A stretch of 64,000 nt of DNA from Xanthobacteraceae bacterium (GTDB taxonomy: Bacteria; Pseudomonadota; Alphaproteobacteria; Rhizobiales; Xanthobacteraceae), in assembly GCA_028290465.1 (NCBI GenBank), contig JAQGJU010000099.1:1-64000 (forward strand), given 5' to 3'. Below, piece by piece: positions 56,728-64,000 of this stretch; position 1 is the stretch's first letter; every line of letters begins with the position of its first letter. A program made the translations under genes and the position numbers. Under the pieces are notes generated by a model. It did not search any database. It was given only the letters and a program-made list of their open reading frames with translations, and was not told the origin of the DNA.

Positions 56728-57567
56728 ATGTCGGTCGGGGATTTGTTCTGGTTGTTCTTCATTTTTTCGGCGCTTCAGCCCGTCTTGCGGCAACGCCTCA
56801 ATGACGCAATGCGGGCGCGCAAGATTGCGCAGATCGAGAGCGAGCGGAAATCGCGGGTCATCCTGCTGGTGCACCGGCAAGAGACTATGAGACTCCTCGG
56901 CTTTCCGTTGGTGCGTTACATCGACATCAATGATTCGGAGGATGTTCTACGCGCGATACAAATGACCGATGATGACGTCCCGATTGACATTATTTTGCAC
57001 ACGCCGGGCGGGCTTGTGCTCGCCGCGCTCCAGATTGCGCGCGCCATCCGCGAACATAACGCGAAAGTCACGGTGTTCGTGCCGCACTATGCAATGTCTG
57101 GCGGAACACTGATCTCGCTCGCCGCGAACGAGATCGTCATGTCCAAGCATGCTATCCTCGGGCCGATTGATCCGCAGCTCGGACAGTCGCCGGCGGCGTC
57201 GTTGATCAAGGTGGTCGAGCAGAAACCAATCTCCGAGATCGACGACGAAACCCTGATCAAAGCTGATGTGGGGCGAAAAGCCATCGCCCAGGTGAAGCAG
57301 GCCGCAACCGAACTGATGGCCGGGCGGCTTCCTGACGACAAAGCGAGTGCGCTGGCGGAAAAGCTTTCCACCGGAACGTGGACGCACGACTACCCGATTT
57401 TTGCTTCGATCGCGAAAGAACTTGGATTGCCGGTGAGCACCAATATGCCCAGCGGCATTCTCGAACTGATGACACTTTATCCGCAGCCCGTGCGAGCCCA
57501 GGGCGGAGGCGGCGTGGAATATCTGCCCGTGCCCCGGCAAAAGGAAGCCACGAATCCGCAATCGTAG
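56728..57567 (+). CDS. SDH-family Clp-fold serine protease
   Basis: The 279-aa protein starts with one membrane segment (LFWLFFIFSALQPVLRQRL) and has a ClpP/crotonase-like fold: IDIILHTPGGLVLAALQIAR, then HYAMSGGTLISLAANEI with the catalytic Ser, and HAILGPIDPQLGQSPAASL. This is the SDH_sah/DUF114-type family of membrane-bound serine proteases. It completes the stress locus. Confidence 0.9.
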   Translation: MSVGDLFWLFFIFSALQPVLRQRLNDAMRARKIAQIESERKSRVILLVHRQETMRLLGFPLVRYIDINDSEDVLRAIQMTDDDVPIDIILHTPGGLVLAALQIARAIREHNAKVTVFVPHYAMSGGTLISLAANEIVMSKHAILGPIDPQLGQSPAASLIKVVEQKPISEIDDETLIKADVGRKAIAQVKQAATELMAGRLPDDKASALAEKLSTGTWTHDYPIFASIAKELGLPVSTNMPSGILELMTLYPQPVRAQGGGGVEYLPVPRQKEATNPQS

Positions 57568-57610
57568 CCGTGACGCAAGTTGAGCCGGGAAGGCTCTAGA
57601 TTTCTTTACT

Positions 57611-57661
57611 TGGTCGCAGTTCCTGCGGCGAACCGGTTCCCATCCCCGGATCAAGTCCGGG
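57611..57661. repeat. 33-bp dispersed repeat (copy 2, inverted) with adjoining hairpin
   Basis: Positions 57611-57643 are an inverted copy of 4338-4370. Immediately right is a hairpin cccgga-tcaag-tccggg at about 57645-57661. Such hairpins are typical of rhizobial REP elements. It lies between the SDH protease and the integrase scrap. Confidence 0.65.
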
Positions 57662-57727
57662 CACCCGGCCGTATTCAAGGAAGCTCATGAAGGCTTCTCG
57701 CCTGGGTGGTACACACGGGTGGTACAC

Positions 57728-57798
57728 ATGGCATTGGCAATGACGCGTCCGTGGAAGCATCCGAAGACCGGAGTCTATTGGCTGTGCAAGCGCGTGTC
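57728..57798 (+). pseudogene. N-terminal scrap of a DUF6538-type integrase
   Basis: The plus strand encodes MALAMTRPWKHPKTGVYWLC, the typical start of DUF6538 integrases, then leaves homology near 57798, where the recombinase on the other strand begins. A gggtggtacaca direct repeat precedes it (57704-57729). It is truncated by a recombination junction. Confidence 0.65.
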
Positions 57799-58077
57799 GC
57801 TGTCCTTGATCGAGCGGAACGCAGCTTCGCGTTCGTTCACTTCGGCCAAAACGTTTAAGAGGTCGCGGGTCGAACGTGCCAAGCGATCCAGTCGAGTTAC
57901 GACAAGAACATCATCGCGCCCAAGCGCATTGATGGACTGCCGAAGACGAGGACGCGACGTCTTGGCGCCACTGGCTGTTTCGGAGAAAATTCTGTCGCAG
58001 CCGGCTTCTTGAAGGATGCGGAGTTGACTATCTAGGCTCTGTCCATCTGTCGAGACTCTCGCGTAGCCAATCAACAT
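57775..58077 (-). pseudogene. Truncated serine recombinase (Tn3-type resolvase)
   Basis: The 100-aa product has the resolvase catalytic N-terminus: LIGYARVSTDGQSLDSQL with the Ser nucleophile, SRPRLRQSINALGRDDVLVV, RLDRLARSTRDLLNVLA. Family homology ends at about REAAFRS, after which an unrelated sequence follows to the stop. The DNA-binding C-terminal half is missing, so it is probably inactive. Confidence 0.82.
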
Positions 58078-58099
58078 GCGTGCATTATAAGACTATGTT

Positions 58100-58146
58100 G
58101 TGAGACACTCAAGCTGTTGAGCTCAATGACATTTAGAGCGTCTCAC
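58100..58146. promoter_or_regulatory. res-like inverted repeat upstream of the resolvase
   Basis: gtgagacactc at 58100-58110 and gagcgtctcac at 58136-58146 form an inverted repeat (10 of 11 bp) with a 25-bp spacer, 23 bp upstream of the recombinase start. A third gagac copy follows at about 58160. This resembles a res subsite or an operator. Confidence 0.45.
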
Positions 58147-58816
58147 TAGTTTTAAGTAGCGAGACAAATGTGTAGTGAGCGCCCTAGTGCGAAGCGGCTG
58201 AGCAGATTAGAAACGACAGTTGATGAGGCGATCTTGCTCGCCACCATCTTCGCGTTGGCGTCGGCCAGCACCCGAGCCGCACCTATCTCGGCCTGACTTG
58301 CTCCGGCACCCCGCTGCGTCAGAAAAATCCAAGCACAGCAAACGAGCTTCACGGGGAACTGGGCGCAGTGACCGCACGGACCTTTTCGCCTGCTGGCACC
58401 TGCGTGTCTCAAGTGCCGGCAGACGCGGTCATGAAGTCAAGGCGCGATGCACAAACTGCGTGCACGCTCAAAAAGCGCTTTGCCGCGGGTGGCGATCTCA
58501 TCTTCGTCCCAATTGTCCTTCTTCACGAATCCCGGTCATAATCAGGACCGACTGATCCTCGAATTCCTTCCGTTTCACGTCGAACGCCAGATTGCTGACG
58601 CCGTTGTCGAATGATTGCGTAGGGACGGGGCAGGGGGCGAAGAGCATTGGGTTGGATCGAACATAATACGGAGAGCGGTGTCTGCTTCAAGCGCTTCTGC
58701 CAACTTGGCCAGCTTCGGGGCGATGCGATCCCAGTCGTCCATCGGGGAGCGCCACGCTGGCCAGTTTCTTCTTCGTCAGATGCTGCGTTTTGATGGCGAT
58801 GGCCTTCGGTCGATCT
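58147..58816. other. Mostly decayed stretch between resolvase and Bug gene
   Basis: No intact gene is supported. The minus strand contains a coding-like scrap (FDNGVSNLAFDVKRKEFEDQ, stop at 58498) and, further upstream, KLAKLAEALEADTALRIMF (about 58665-58725). They could be pieces of one lost gene of unknown family. Confidence 0.45.
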
Positions 58817-59812
58817 CTAATCGGGAGAAATGCGCGCCTTTTGTATTACTTCGCGCCACTGCTTTGTTTCATTATCAATGAGTGCTCTCAGCTCATCTAC
58901 GGACTGGCCAGTTACAGCCGCTAGGCCTTGGTCTGACAGGAGCTTGAGGTAGGCTGGTTCGCTCGATATGTCAGAGATCTGTTTTCTCAAGAACTCTATG
59001 ATTGCTGGCGGCGTTTTTGCCGGAGCAACCAGCATGAACCAAGAATCCGCGTTGAATTTGTCAACGCCGAGTTCAGCCAGCGGCTTTAAGTCCGGAAGAA
59101 CCGAAATCTTATCAAGCGTTGCAAGGCCGATCGGACGAACCTTTCCTGACTGAATCATGCCCAGGCCGTTCGGAATCGGCGTGAACATCATAGAAACGTG
59201 ACCTGCGGCGACGTCATTGAGCGCGGCTGTTGCGCCGCGATACGGAATGTGGGTCATCGAAATCCCCAACTCATGCTGCAACAGTTCGCCCTCGAGATGC
59301 TGCGCCGATCCCTTTCCGGCGGATGCATAGGTCAGTATTCCAGGCGACTCCTTTGCGGCCTTCACCAAATCGGCAATTGAGCGAATGGGAAGATCTGCAT
59401 TAACAACCAAAACTTCCGGCGCGCGCGCAATGAGGGCGATTGGAACGAAGTCTTTGACGGGATCGTATGGCAGGGTTTTATGGATGGATTGGTTGACGGC
59501 CAGAGTTGCGGCCGTCGCAACCAACAAGGTGTACCCATCGGGATCGGCACGCGCGACCGCGACCGCTCCAATGATCGAAGCGGCACCGGGCCGGTTCTCA
59601 ACAATGAACGTCGTTTTCAGCTTTTCTTCGAGTTTGGTTGCGATAAGCCTTGCGAACATGCTGTAGAGCCCACCGGGGGCTGACGGCGCAACGACTGTCA
59701 CGATGCGGCTTGGATAATCGCCCGCTTGCGCATTGGCGCTGGACGCGCCGAGCATGCCACACCATGCTGCTGCAATTAGTAGAACCACCTGAGACCGGAC
59801 GAGAACCATCAT
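58817..59812 (-). CDS. Bug-family (TctC-like) solute-binding protein
   Basis: The 331-aa protein has a signal peptide (VVLLIAAAWCGMLGASSANA) and the Bug/TctC pattern: YPSRIVTVVAPSAPGG, IVENRPGAASIIGAVAVARA, ILTYASAGKGSAQHLEGELL and ITHIPYRGATAALNDV-like motifs. Bug proteins bind carboxylates, aromatic acids or nicotinate for tripartite tricarboxylate transporters. No TctA/TctB genes are adjacent. It diverges from the AraC regulator. Confidence 0.9.
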   Translation of the reverse strand: MMVLVRSQVVLLIAAAWCGMLGASSANAQAGDYPSRIVTVVAPSAPGGLYSMFARLIATKLEEKLKTTFIVENRPGAASIIGAVAVARADPDGYTLLVATAATLAVNQSIHKTLPYDPVKDFVPIALIARAPEVLVVNADLPIRSIADLVKAAKESPGILTYASAGKGSAQHLEGELLQHELGISMTHIPYRGATAALNDVAAGHVSMMFTPIPNGLGMIQSGKVRPIGLATLDKISVLPDLKPLAELGVDKFNADSWFMLVAPAKTPPAIIEFLRKQISDISSEPAYLKLLSDQGLAAVTGQSVDELRALIDNETKQWREVIQKARISPD

Positions 59813-60032
59813 CTCTCCCTTCGTATTCTTGCGACCGTCGTACTTGACGTCGGTGCTTTTGGAATCTGATATGAGAATGCCTCAATCGTTAGCGGAGCGC
59901 ATTGTGCGTTCTGACCAAATCGAACGATTTTCAGTCGTTTCTATTCGATTCCGACCGTTTGGGACCCGCTTACGCGCGGGGGCTTGAATAGGAATAAATG
60001 GAATAGAATCGCAAGGGCAGCGGGTGCGAATA
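59813..60032. promoter_or_regulatory. Divergent region with repeated half-sites
   Basis: The 220-bp gap between the Bug and AraC genes contains direct repeats of a cgatt/cgttt half-site (59926-59970: tcgaacgattt, agtcgttt, attcgattcc, gaccgttt). These are candidate AraC-family binding sites. This is inferred from spacing only. Confidence 0.4.
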
Positions 60033-60890
60033 ATGAACAGTCTCGCCGGTGATCCGCATGGCATCCTTAAAGGGAGCTTCGGACGAATTTCGGTAATGTC
60101 ATTGGGGCGCCCACTCGCGGCGCACGCGCATCCAGAATTCAACCTTCTCATCAAGCTATCGGGCGAAGACACGACGTTCCGGTCCGAGCGCTCGGATTTT
60201 CAGTTGAAGGAATCCGGATCGCTCTTTTTTAATCGTTGGCAGCCGCACCGGAAACTAGAAAATAGGCGCGACGCCACACTTTTTCTATCCCTCCTGATCA
60301 ATCCGAATTGGCTGGTCGCTTCGGATCGCTCCTCATGTTTGAGGATTGATAATTTATCTGCCGGCAGGACCGCCGAACTTCCTTCAGATGCGATGATATC
60401 TGCCGATCAGTTGGCGCGAATTGTCGTGAGCTCGGTGGCAACGGTAGACGGGCGAGTGGAAGCGATGATCTCCGAACTCGTGTCTTCGGTCGTATCGACG
60501 CATGCATCCGTGCAGTCAAATGCTCTTGTCATGCCAAAAGCAGTTGATGCACGCATTATGAGAGCGACAAAGCTGCTCCGCGCGTACGGACGAGAGATAA
60601 AAACCTTTGATGTGCTTGCTCGGCAGGTTGGGCTTTCCCGTTCCCGGTTTTTTCAGCAGTTCAAGAACTGTGTCGGCGCCTCTCCCCAGCAGTATATCGA
60701 TTGGATAACGGTGGCTGCGGCCATCGATCTTCTTACTGAAACCAAGATTTCGCTACAGCAACTGGCGAGCCGCGTCGGCTTCGATCAACACACCCATTTT
60801 ACGCGCTTCTTCGTTCAACATACAGGCATGACCCCGCGTGCGTTTCGCAGATTGGTGAGGGTGGTTCCTGATCCTTCGCCTGCGGGTTAG
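60033..60890 (+). CDS. AraC-family transcription regulator
   Basis: The 285-aa protein has an N-terminal cupin-like domain (LAAHAHPEFNLLIKLSG) and C-terminal double helix-turn-helix: ARQVGLSRSRFFQQFKNCVG and LASRVGFDQHTHFTRFFVQH. It probably responds to a small molecule and controls the divergent Bug gene and the following genes. ATG 60033; GTG 60024 is possible. A truncated paralogue lies at 63520-63777. Confidence 0.9.
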   Translation: MNSLAGDPHGILKGSFGRISVMSLGRPLAAHAHPEFNLLIKLSGEDTTFRSERSDFQLKESGSLFFNRWQPHRKLENRRDATLFLSLLINPNWLVASDRSSCLRIDNLSAGRTAELPSDAMISADQLARIVVSSVATVDGRVEAMISELVSSVVSTHASVQSNALVMPKAVDARIMRATKLLRAYGREIKTFDVLARQVGLSRSRFFQQFKNCVGASPQQYIDWITVAAAIDLLTETKISLQQLASRVGFDQHTHFTRFFVQHTGMTPRAFRRLVRVVPDPSPAG

Positions 60891-60996
60891 AAGGCTAATT
60901 ATCGGACCATATGGTCACTTTCCATGCTCGGCCATGCTGCTTTCTTTCTCCAAAGCGGTTAGCCTCGCAATCATTGATGCTGGATGAGGAAATGTG

Positions 60997-61758
60997 ATGA
61001 TTGGCCACACGCTAGTTGGATATGGCCCACACAAAGTGCTGGTCCTCCACGGCTGGTTGTCTGACTGGTCCGTATTTGGGCCGATTATTCCGTCGCTCGA
61101 TGTGGATCGCTTTACATTCGCATTTATGGACTATCGCGGATATGGAAAATCAAAGCCGATTGTCGGCGATTTCACACTTGAAGAGATTTCCGCGGACGCA
61201 AATGATTTAGTCAAGACACTAGGATGGGATGATTTTTCAATCGTTGGCCATTCGATGGGCGGAGCCGCAGGATTGCGAACGGCGCTGGATACGAACAGTC
61301 GGGTTCGCGCCTTCGTGGGCGTGACACCGGTGCCTGCAAGCGGTGTCGCCTTTGACAGCCAGAGTCTTCAGCTTTTCGAAAGTGCAGCGTCGAGCCGAGA
61401 CGCCCGCGAAACGATCATTGACATAACGACGGGCCAATGTCTGTCCAAGAGCTGGCTGCGTCATATGTCGTCGACGTCGTTGGAAGTCTGTGAACCGAGT
61501 GCTTTGAGCGGCTATCTCAAGTCGTGGAGCAAGTGCTCCTTCGCCGATGCGACCAAATCTCTGGAAATGCCAATGCTGATACTCGTTGGCAGACGGGATG
61601 TCGGCGTGCCCGAAGATATGATTCGCGCGACATATTTGATGACAAATCCTCAAGCAAAGCTGCACGTAGTAGATAATGCCGGACACTATCCCATGCAGGA
61701 GACACCGGTCTATCTCGCAACTCAAATACAGTCGTTCATTGGCGAAGCGCACAAGTAA
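60997..61758 (+). CDS. Alpha/beta hydrolase
   Basis: The 253-aa protein has LVLHGWLSDWSVFGPI (oxyanion HG), the nucleophile motif VGHSMGGAAG, the Asp in ILVGRRDVGVP and the His in VVDNAGHYPMQ. The catalytic triad is complete. It could hydrolyse a ring-cleavage product, ester or lactone. It lies between the AraC and LVIVD genes, so a small catabolic operon is likely. Confidence 0.88.
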   Translation: MIGHTLVGYGPHKVLVLHGWLSDWSVFGPIIPSLDVDRFTFAFMDYRGYGKSKPIVGDFTLEEISADANDLVKTLGWDDFSIVGHSMGGAAGLRTALDTNSRVRAFVGVTPVPASGVAFDSQSLQLFESAASSRDARETIIDITTGQCLSKSWLRHMSSTSLEVCEPSALSGYLKSWSKCSFADATKSLEMPMLILVGRRDVGVPEDMIRATYLMTNPQAKLHVVDNAGHYPMQETPVYLATQIQSFIGEAHK

Positions 61759-61772
61759 GGCCGAGGATCTAC

Positions 61773-62903
61773 ATGCCTGTCTGCAAGGGTGTTCGTGAAG
61801 TATCAACGTTTGAATGTCGGGGCGGCGGGCAAATAACGGTAGATAACGGTATTGCTTACATCGGACACATGTCGGCGCCCAGCGGAACGTCCATTGTCGA
61901 TGTTCGCGATCCTGCGCGTCCGAAGATGATCGCAGCACTTGAAGTTCCGGCGGGTATTCACTCGCACAAAGTGCAGGTCAAAAATGGCATCATGATCGTG
62001 AATCATGAGATCGTGGGCGGCAGCAGTGCGCAATCTGAAGGATTGCAAGGCGGCCTTGTAATATATGATGTCAGCAATCCATCCGTTCCTAAGACTATCA
62101 GCCATTGGAAGTGTGACGGCACCGGCGTTCATCGTTTTACGTTCGATGGTCGTTACGCTTACATCTCTCCTGAGATTGCGGGCTATCACGGCAACATCGT
62201 TATGGTTCTTGATCTCTTGGACCCAACTAGACCGACTGAGGTCGGACGATGGTGGATGCCCGGTCAATGGACAGGCGGGGGCGAGAATCCTACATGGACG
62301 GGTCGTCAGCACCGATGCCATCACGCCATTAGACATGACGACCGGCTTTACGTCAGTTATTGGCATGGCGGCGGCGTCATTCTGGATTGCTCTGATCTGA
62401 GCAAGCTTACGCAAGTGTCAGCCTTCAATTGGTCGCCGCCATTTCCCTGGCCGAGACACTCGCTTGTTCCAGTACCGTTCTTGATTAACGGGCGGCGCTA
62501 TCTTGTCGTCGCAGATGAAGACGTGGATCGCTTGGATCCCGAAATGGCGCCTGAACTTGCGGCCTTTATCTGGATCGTGGATGCGACAGATGAAACCCGG
62601 CCTATTCCGGTCGCCACATTCCAGGTGGAAGGGATTCACGGAAAGCGCAACCCGGATATGACTGGGTGCCATCAGCCGGTCGAGGTCATTCGAGGCACGG
62701 AAATTCCTGTTGCCTGGTTCTCACACGGCTTACGGTTTTTTGACATCTCCAACCCGATGGCTCCCCGCGAAACCGCTCACTACATTCCTGACACTTTGGC
62801 GGGTGCAAAGCGGGTTTCCAGCAACGACGTCTTTCAGGACGATCGTGGCCTTGTCTACCTGATTGATCGGCTCGGTGGCCTTTCGATTGTTGAACGCACA
62901 TGA
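61773..62903 (+). CDS. LVIVD-repeat beta-propeller protein
   Basis: The 376-aa protein is built of repeats with the LVIVD-like pattern (SIVDVRDPARPKMIAALEVP, LVIYDVSNPSVPKTISHWKC, MVLDLLDPTRPTEVGRWWMP, FFDISNPMAPRETAHY). Such repeats form seven-bladed propellers of unknown enzymatic role. Histidine-rich loops (GVHRF, RQHRCHHAIRH, GCHQPVE) could bind metal. No signal peptide is seen. It starts 14 bp after the hydrolase with GAGGA upstream. Confidence 0.85.
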   Translation: MPVCKGVREVSTFECRGGGQITVDNGIAYIGHMSAPSGTSIVDVRDPARPKMIAALEVPAGIHSHKVQVKNGIMIVNHEIVGGSSAQSEGLQGGLVIYDVSNPSVPKTISHWKCDGTGVHRFTFDGRYAYISPEIAGYHGNIVMVLDLLDPTRPTEVGRWWMPGQWTGGGENPTWTGRQHRCHHAIRHDDRLYVSYWHGGGVILDCSDLSKLTQVSAFNWSPPFPWPRHSLVPVPFLINGRRYLVVADEDVDRLDPEMAPELAAFIWIVDATDETRPIPVATFQVEGIHGKRNPDMTGCHQPVEVIRGTEIPVAWFSHGLRFFDISNPMAPRETAHYIPDTLAGAKRVSSNDVFQDDRGLVYLIDRLGGLSIVERT

Positions 62904-63089
62904 TTTGCTCGCGGTCGTGACCTGACGGGCGTTGCTGCATCGATAGGCATTGGTCGCAGTGCGGACATGAAAGTAGAGTTGCCTACAAACGGCAGTCGCT
63001 ATGAAGGTTGAGGTGCTCGACCGCGACATTCACGTCGTCAACTTTCGCGTAAGCTGCTGCCGGTTTCGCGGACACTGAGTTTAGGTGTC

Positions 63090-63515
63090 ATGATGGAACC
63101 GGAGGTGGGTTATGGGACAACGCAGACGATTTGCTCGGGAGTTCAAGCTCGAGGCGGTAAAGCTGGTGCGGGATCGAGATGTGCCGGTCGCCCAGTGTCT
63201 CGTGATCAGGGCGTTCACGAGACATGCTGCGCAAATGGGTCAAGGAGTTCGCGGCTGACCCCAGCATGCGTTTCCTGATGAAGGGCAGATGAAGCCGGAG
63301 CAGCTTGAGATCGAGCGGCTGCGGCGCGAGGTGACGAAGCTCAAAGCCGAACGAGATATCCTAAAAAAGCCGCCGCCTACTTCGCGAAGGACTCGATATG
63401 AAGTTCGCCTTCGTCGCGAAGTACCGTGGGATCTGGCCGGCGGTTTAGCTATGCGAGGCGCTCGGTGTCTCGCGCAGCGGCTTCCATGCCCGGCTGACAC
63501 GATCGCCCAGCGCCC
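63090..63515 (+). mobile_element. IS3-family insertion sequence remnant
   Basis: OrfA traces start at ATG 63112 (RRRFAREFKLEAVKLVRDRD) and shift frame near 63200 (MLRKWVKEFAADP, 63223) and again at 63289 (MKPEQLEIERLRREVTKLKA). OrfB starts at about 63399 (MKFAFVAKYRGIWPAV, then TAG) and ends near 63510 (EALGVSRSGFHARL). The transposase catalytic domain is lost. The IS is non-functional. Confidence 0.8.
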
Positions 63516-63519
63516 GGAG

Positions 63520-63777
63520 GTGGGTCTGTCCCGGTCTCATTTCTTTGGGCAGTTTAAGAAATGCGTTGGCGTATCATCGCAGCATTATCTCGATGCTGTG
63601 CGTCTCGGAATTGCAGAGCGTGTTCTGATCGATTCGGTCTGTCCATTGAATGAAGTGGCAACGGATCTGGGTTTTAGCGAGCAAACGCATTTTGCTAGAT
63701 TTTTTGTCCTTCACACAGGTGTAACGCCAGGGAATTATCGCCGTAGAACTCTCATTCTTCACAACCGATCTCCGTAG
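63520..63777 (+). pseudogene. C-terminal fragment of an AraC-family regulator
   Basis: The frame reads VGLSRSHFFGQFKKCVGVSS, then NEVATDLGFSEQTHFARFFV and TGVTPGNYRRR, the AraC double helix-turn-helix. The N-terminal ligand domain is replaced by the IS3 remnant. It is a close relative of the intact regulator at 60033-60890. An open frame runs through the junction from 63289 but is chimeric. Confidence 0.75.
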
Positions 63778-63820
63778 ACAGAAAGTCATTGCACAATTCG
63801 GTGTGAGCGGTTCGGTGCCA

Positions 63821-63844
63821 CCCCCGGAACCGGGGTTCCGGGGG
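63821..63844. terminator. Strong GC hairpin, terminator-like
   Basis: cccccggaacc and ggttccggggg form a perfect 11-bp stem with a 2-nt loop, 44 bp after the AraC fragment. There is no T-run on either strand, so it may be an IS end or attenuator rather than an intrinsic terminator. Nothing recognisable follows to 64000. Confidence 0.4.
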
Positions 63845-64000
63845 GCGGGCGGGCACGACGTCAAGCGCGGCACTCTATGGGTTCGATCTGATCAGCACGA
63901 CGACTAAGCACCCGCATCGACGGTCTGGCATTCTCCACTTCGAAATCGAGCCCTGACGGGCAATATTGACCCTCACTCAGCCGACGTAGTGCGCTGGGAC

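Noticed and set aside
58152-58555. Overlapping frames on both strands after the resolvase
   Set aside because: Both translations are low in hydrophobic order, have no motifs and lie across a decayed stretch.
63289-63777. 162-aa apparent protein
   Set aside because: It is a chimera of IS3 OrfA coiled-coil sequence, out-of-frame OrfB and an AraC C-terminus.

Overview
The window looks like chromosome of an alphaproteobacterium close to Bradyrhizobium/Rhodopseudomonas (Nitrobacteraceae). This is inferred from GC-rich coding, the maf and yacG genes beside tRNA-Phe, a FixK-like Crp/Fnr regulator, Bug-type solute-binding proteins, DUF5335/PRC-barrel/BON stress proteins and REP-like hairpins. No database search was run; all family names come from motifs read in the translations.

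Region 1 (1-4532) is ordinary chromosome: a membrane-anchored GH17-type glucanosyl protein, Maf, an acyl-CoA ligase, YacG and an intact tRNA-Phe.

Region 2 (about 4535-38685) is a ~34 kb genomic island inserted at the 3' end of tRNA-Phe. An 18-bp copy of the tRNA end (ccgcccctgggcaccatt) lies at both junctions. The right end has a P4-type tyrosine integrase, an AlpA-like regulator and a Toprim/helicase replication protein. A phage terminase small subunit sits in the left half, without any capsid, portal or large terminase gene. This layout resembles Gram-negative phage-inducible islands (satellites). The cargo is nearly all conflict-type genes: a Shedu nuclease; an Mrr-nuclease/STAND NTPase; a SLOG-TPR-patatin-membrane protein; a DUF4062-STAND NTPase with a 1227-aa membrane partner; several TIR or TIR-like genes; and two HEPN-like proteins. 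Its most unusual part is an operon of a PfkB-like kinase, a TIR-TGT fusion, an OGG-like glycosylase, a QueC-like enzyme and a TIR-like protein whose N-terminus is Met-Gly-Gly plus a glycine-rich tail. QueC, TGT and OGG are the accessory set of type IV CBASS, but no CD-NTase is visible. TIR proteins occupy that place here, so this may be an undescribed TIR/deazaguanine immune system.

Region 3 (38704-41395) is a graveyard: a broken DUF6538-type integrase, a broken DUF900 hydrolase and a WrbA fragment, with an intact Crp/Fnr regulator among them.

Region 4 (41396-57567) is a co-directional proteostasis and envelope-stress locus: HdeD, a peroxiredoxin-like protein, a DsbA-like protein, two Hsp20s, Lon, PRC-barrel, DUF5335, BON, DnaK, ClpB, GrpE, CbpA, CbpM, rhomboid and an SDH/Clp-fold protease. 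It recalls transmissible stress-tolerance loci in gene content. Integrase and resolvase scars flank it (38788-39487 and 57728-58146).

Region 5 (58817-64000) holds a Bug-type binding protein divergent from an AraC regulator, an alpha/beta hydrolase and an LVIVD-repeat protein. It ends in an IS3-family remnant joined to the C-terminus of a second AraC regulator.
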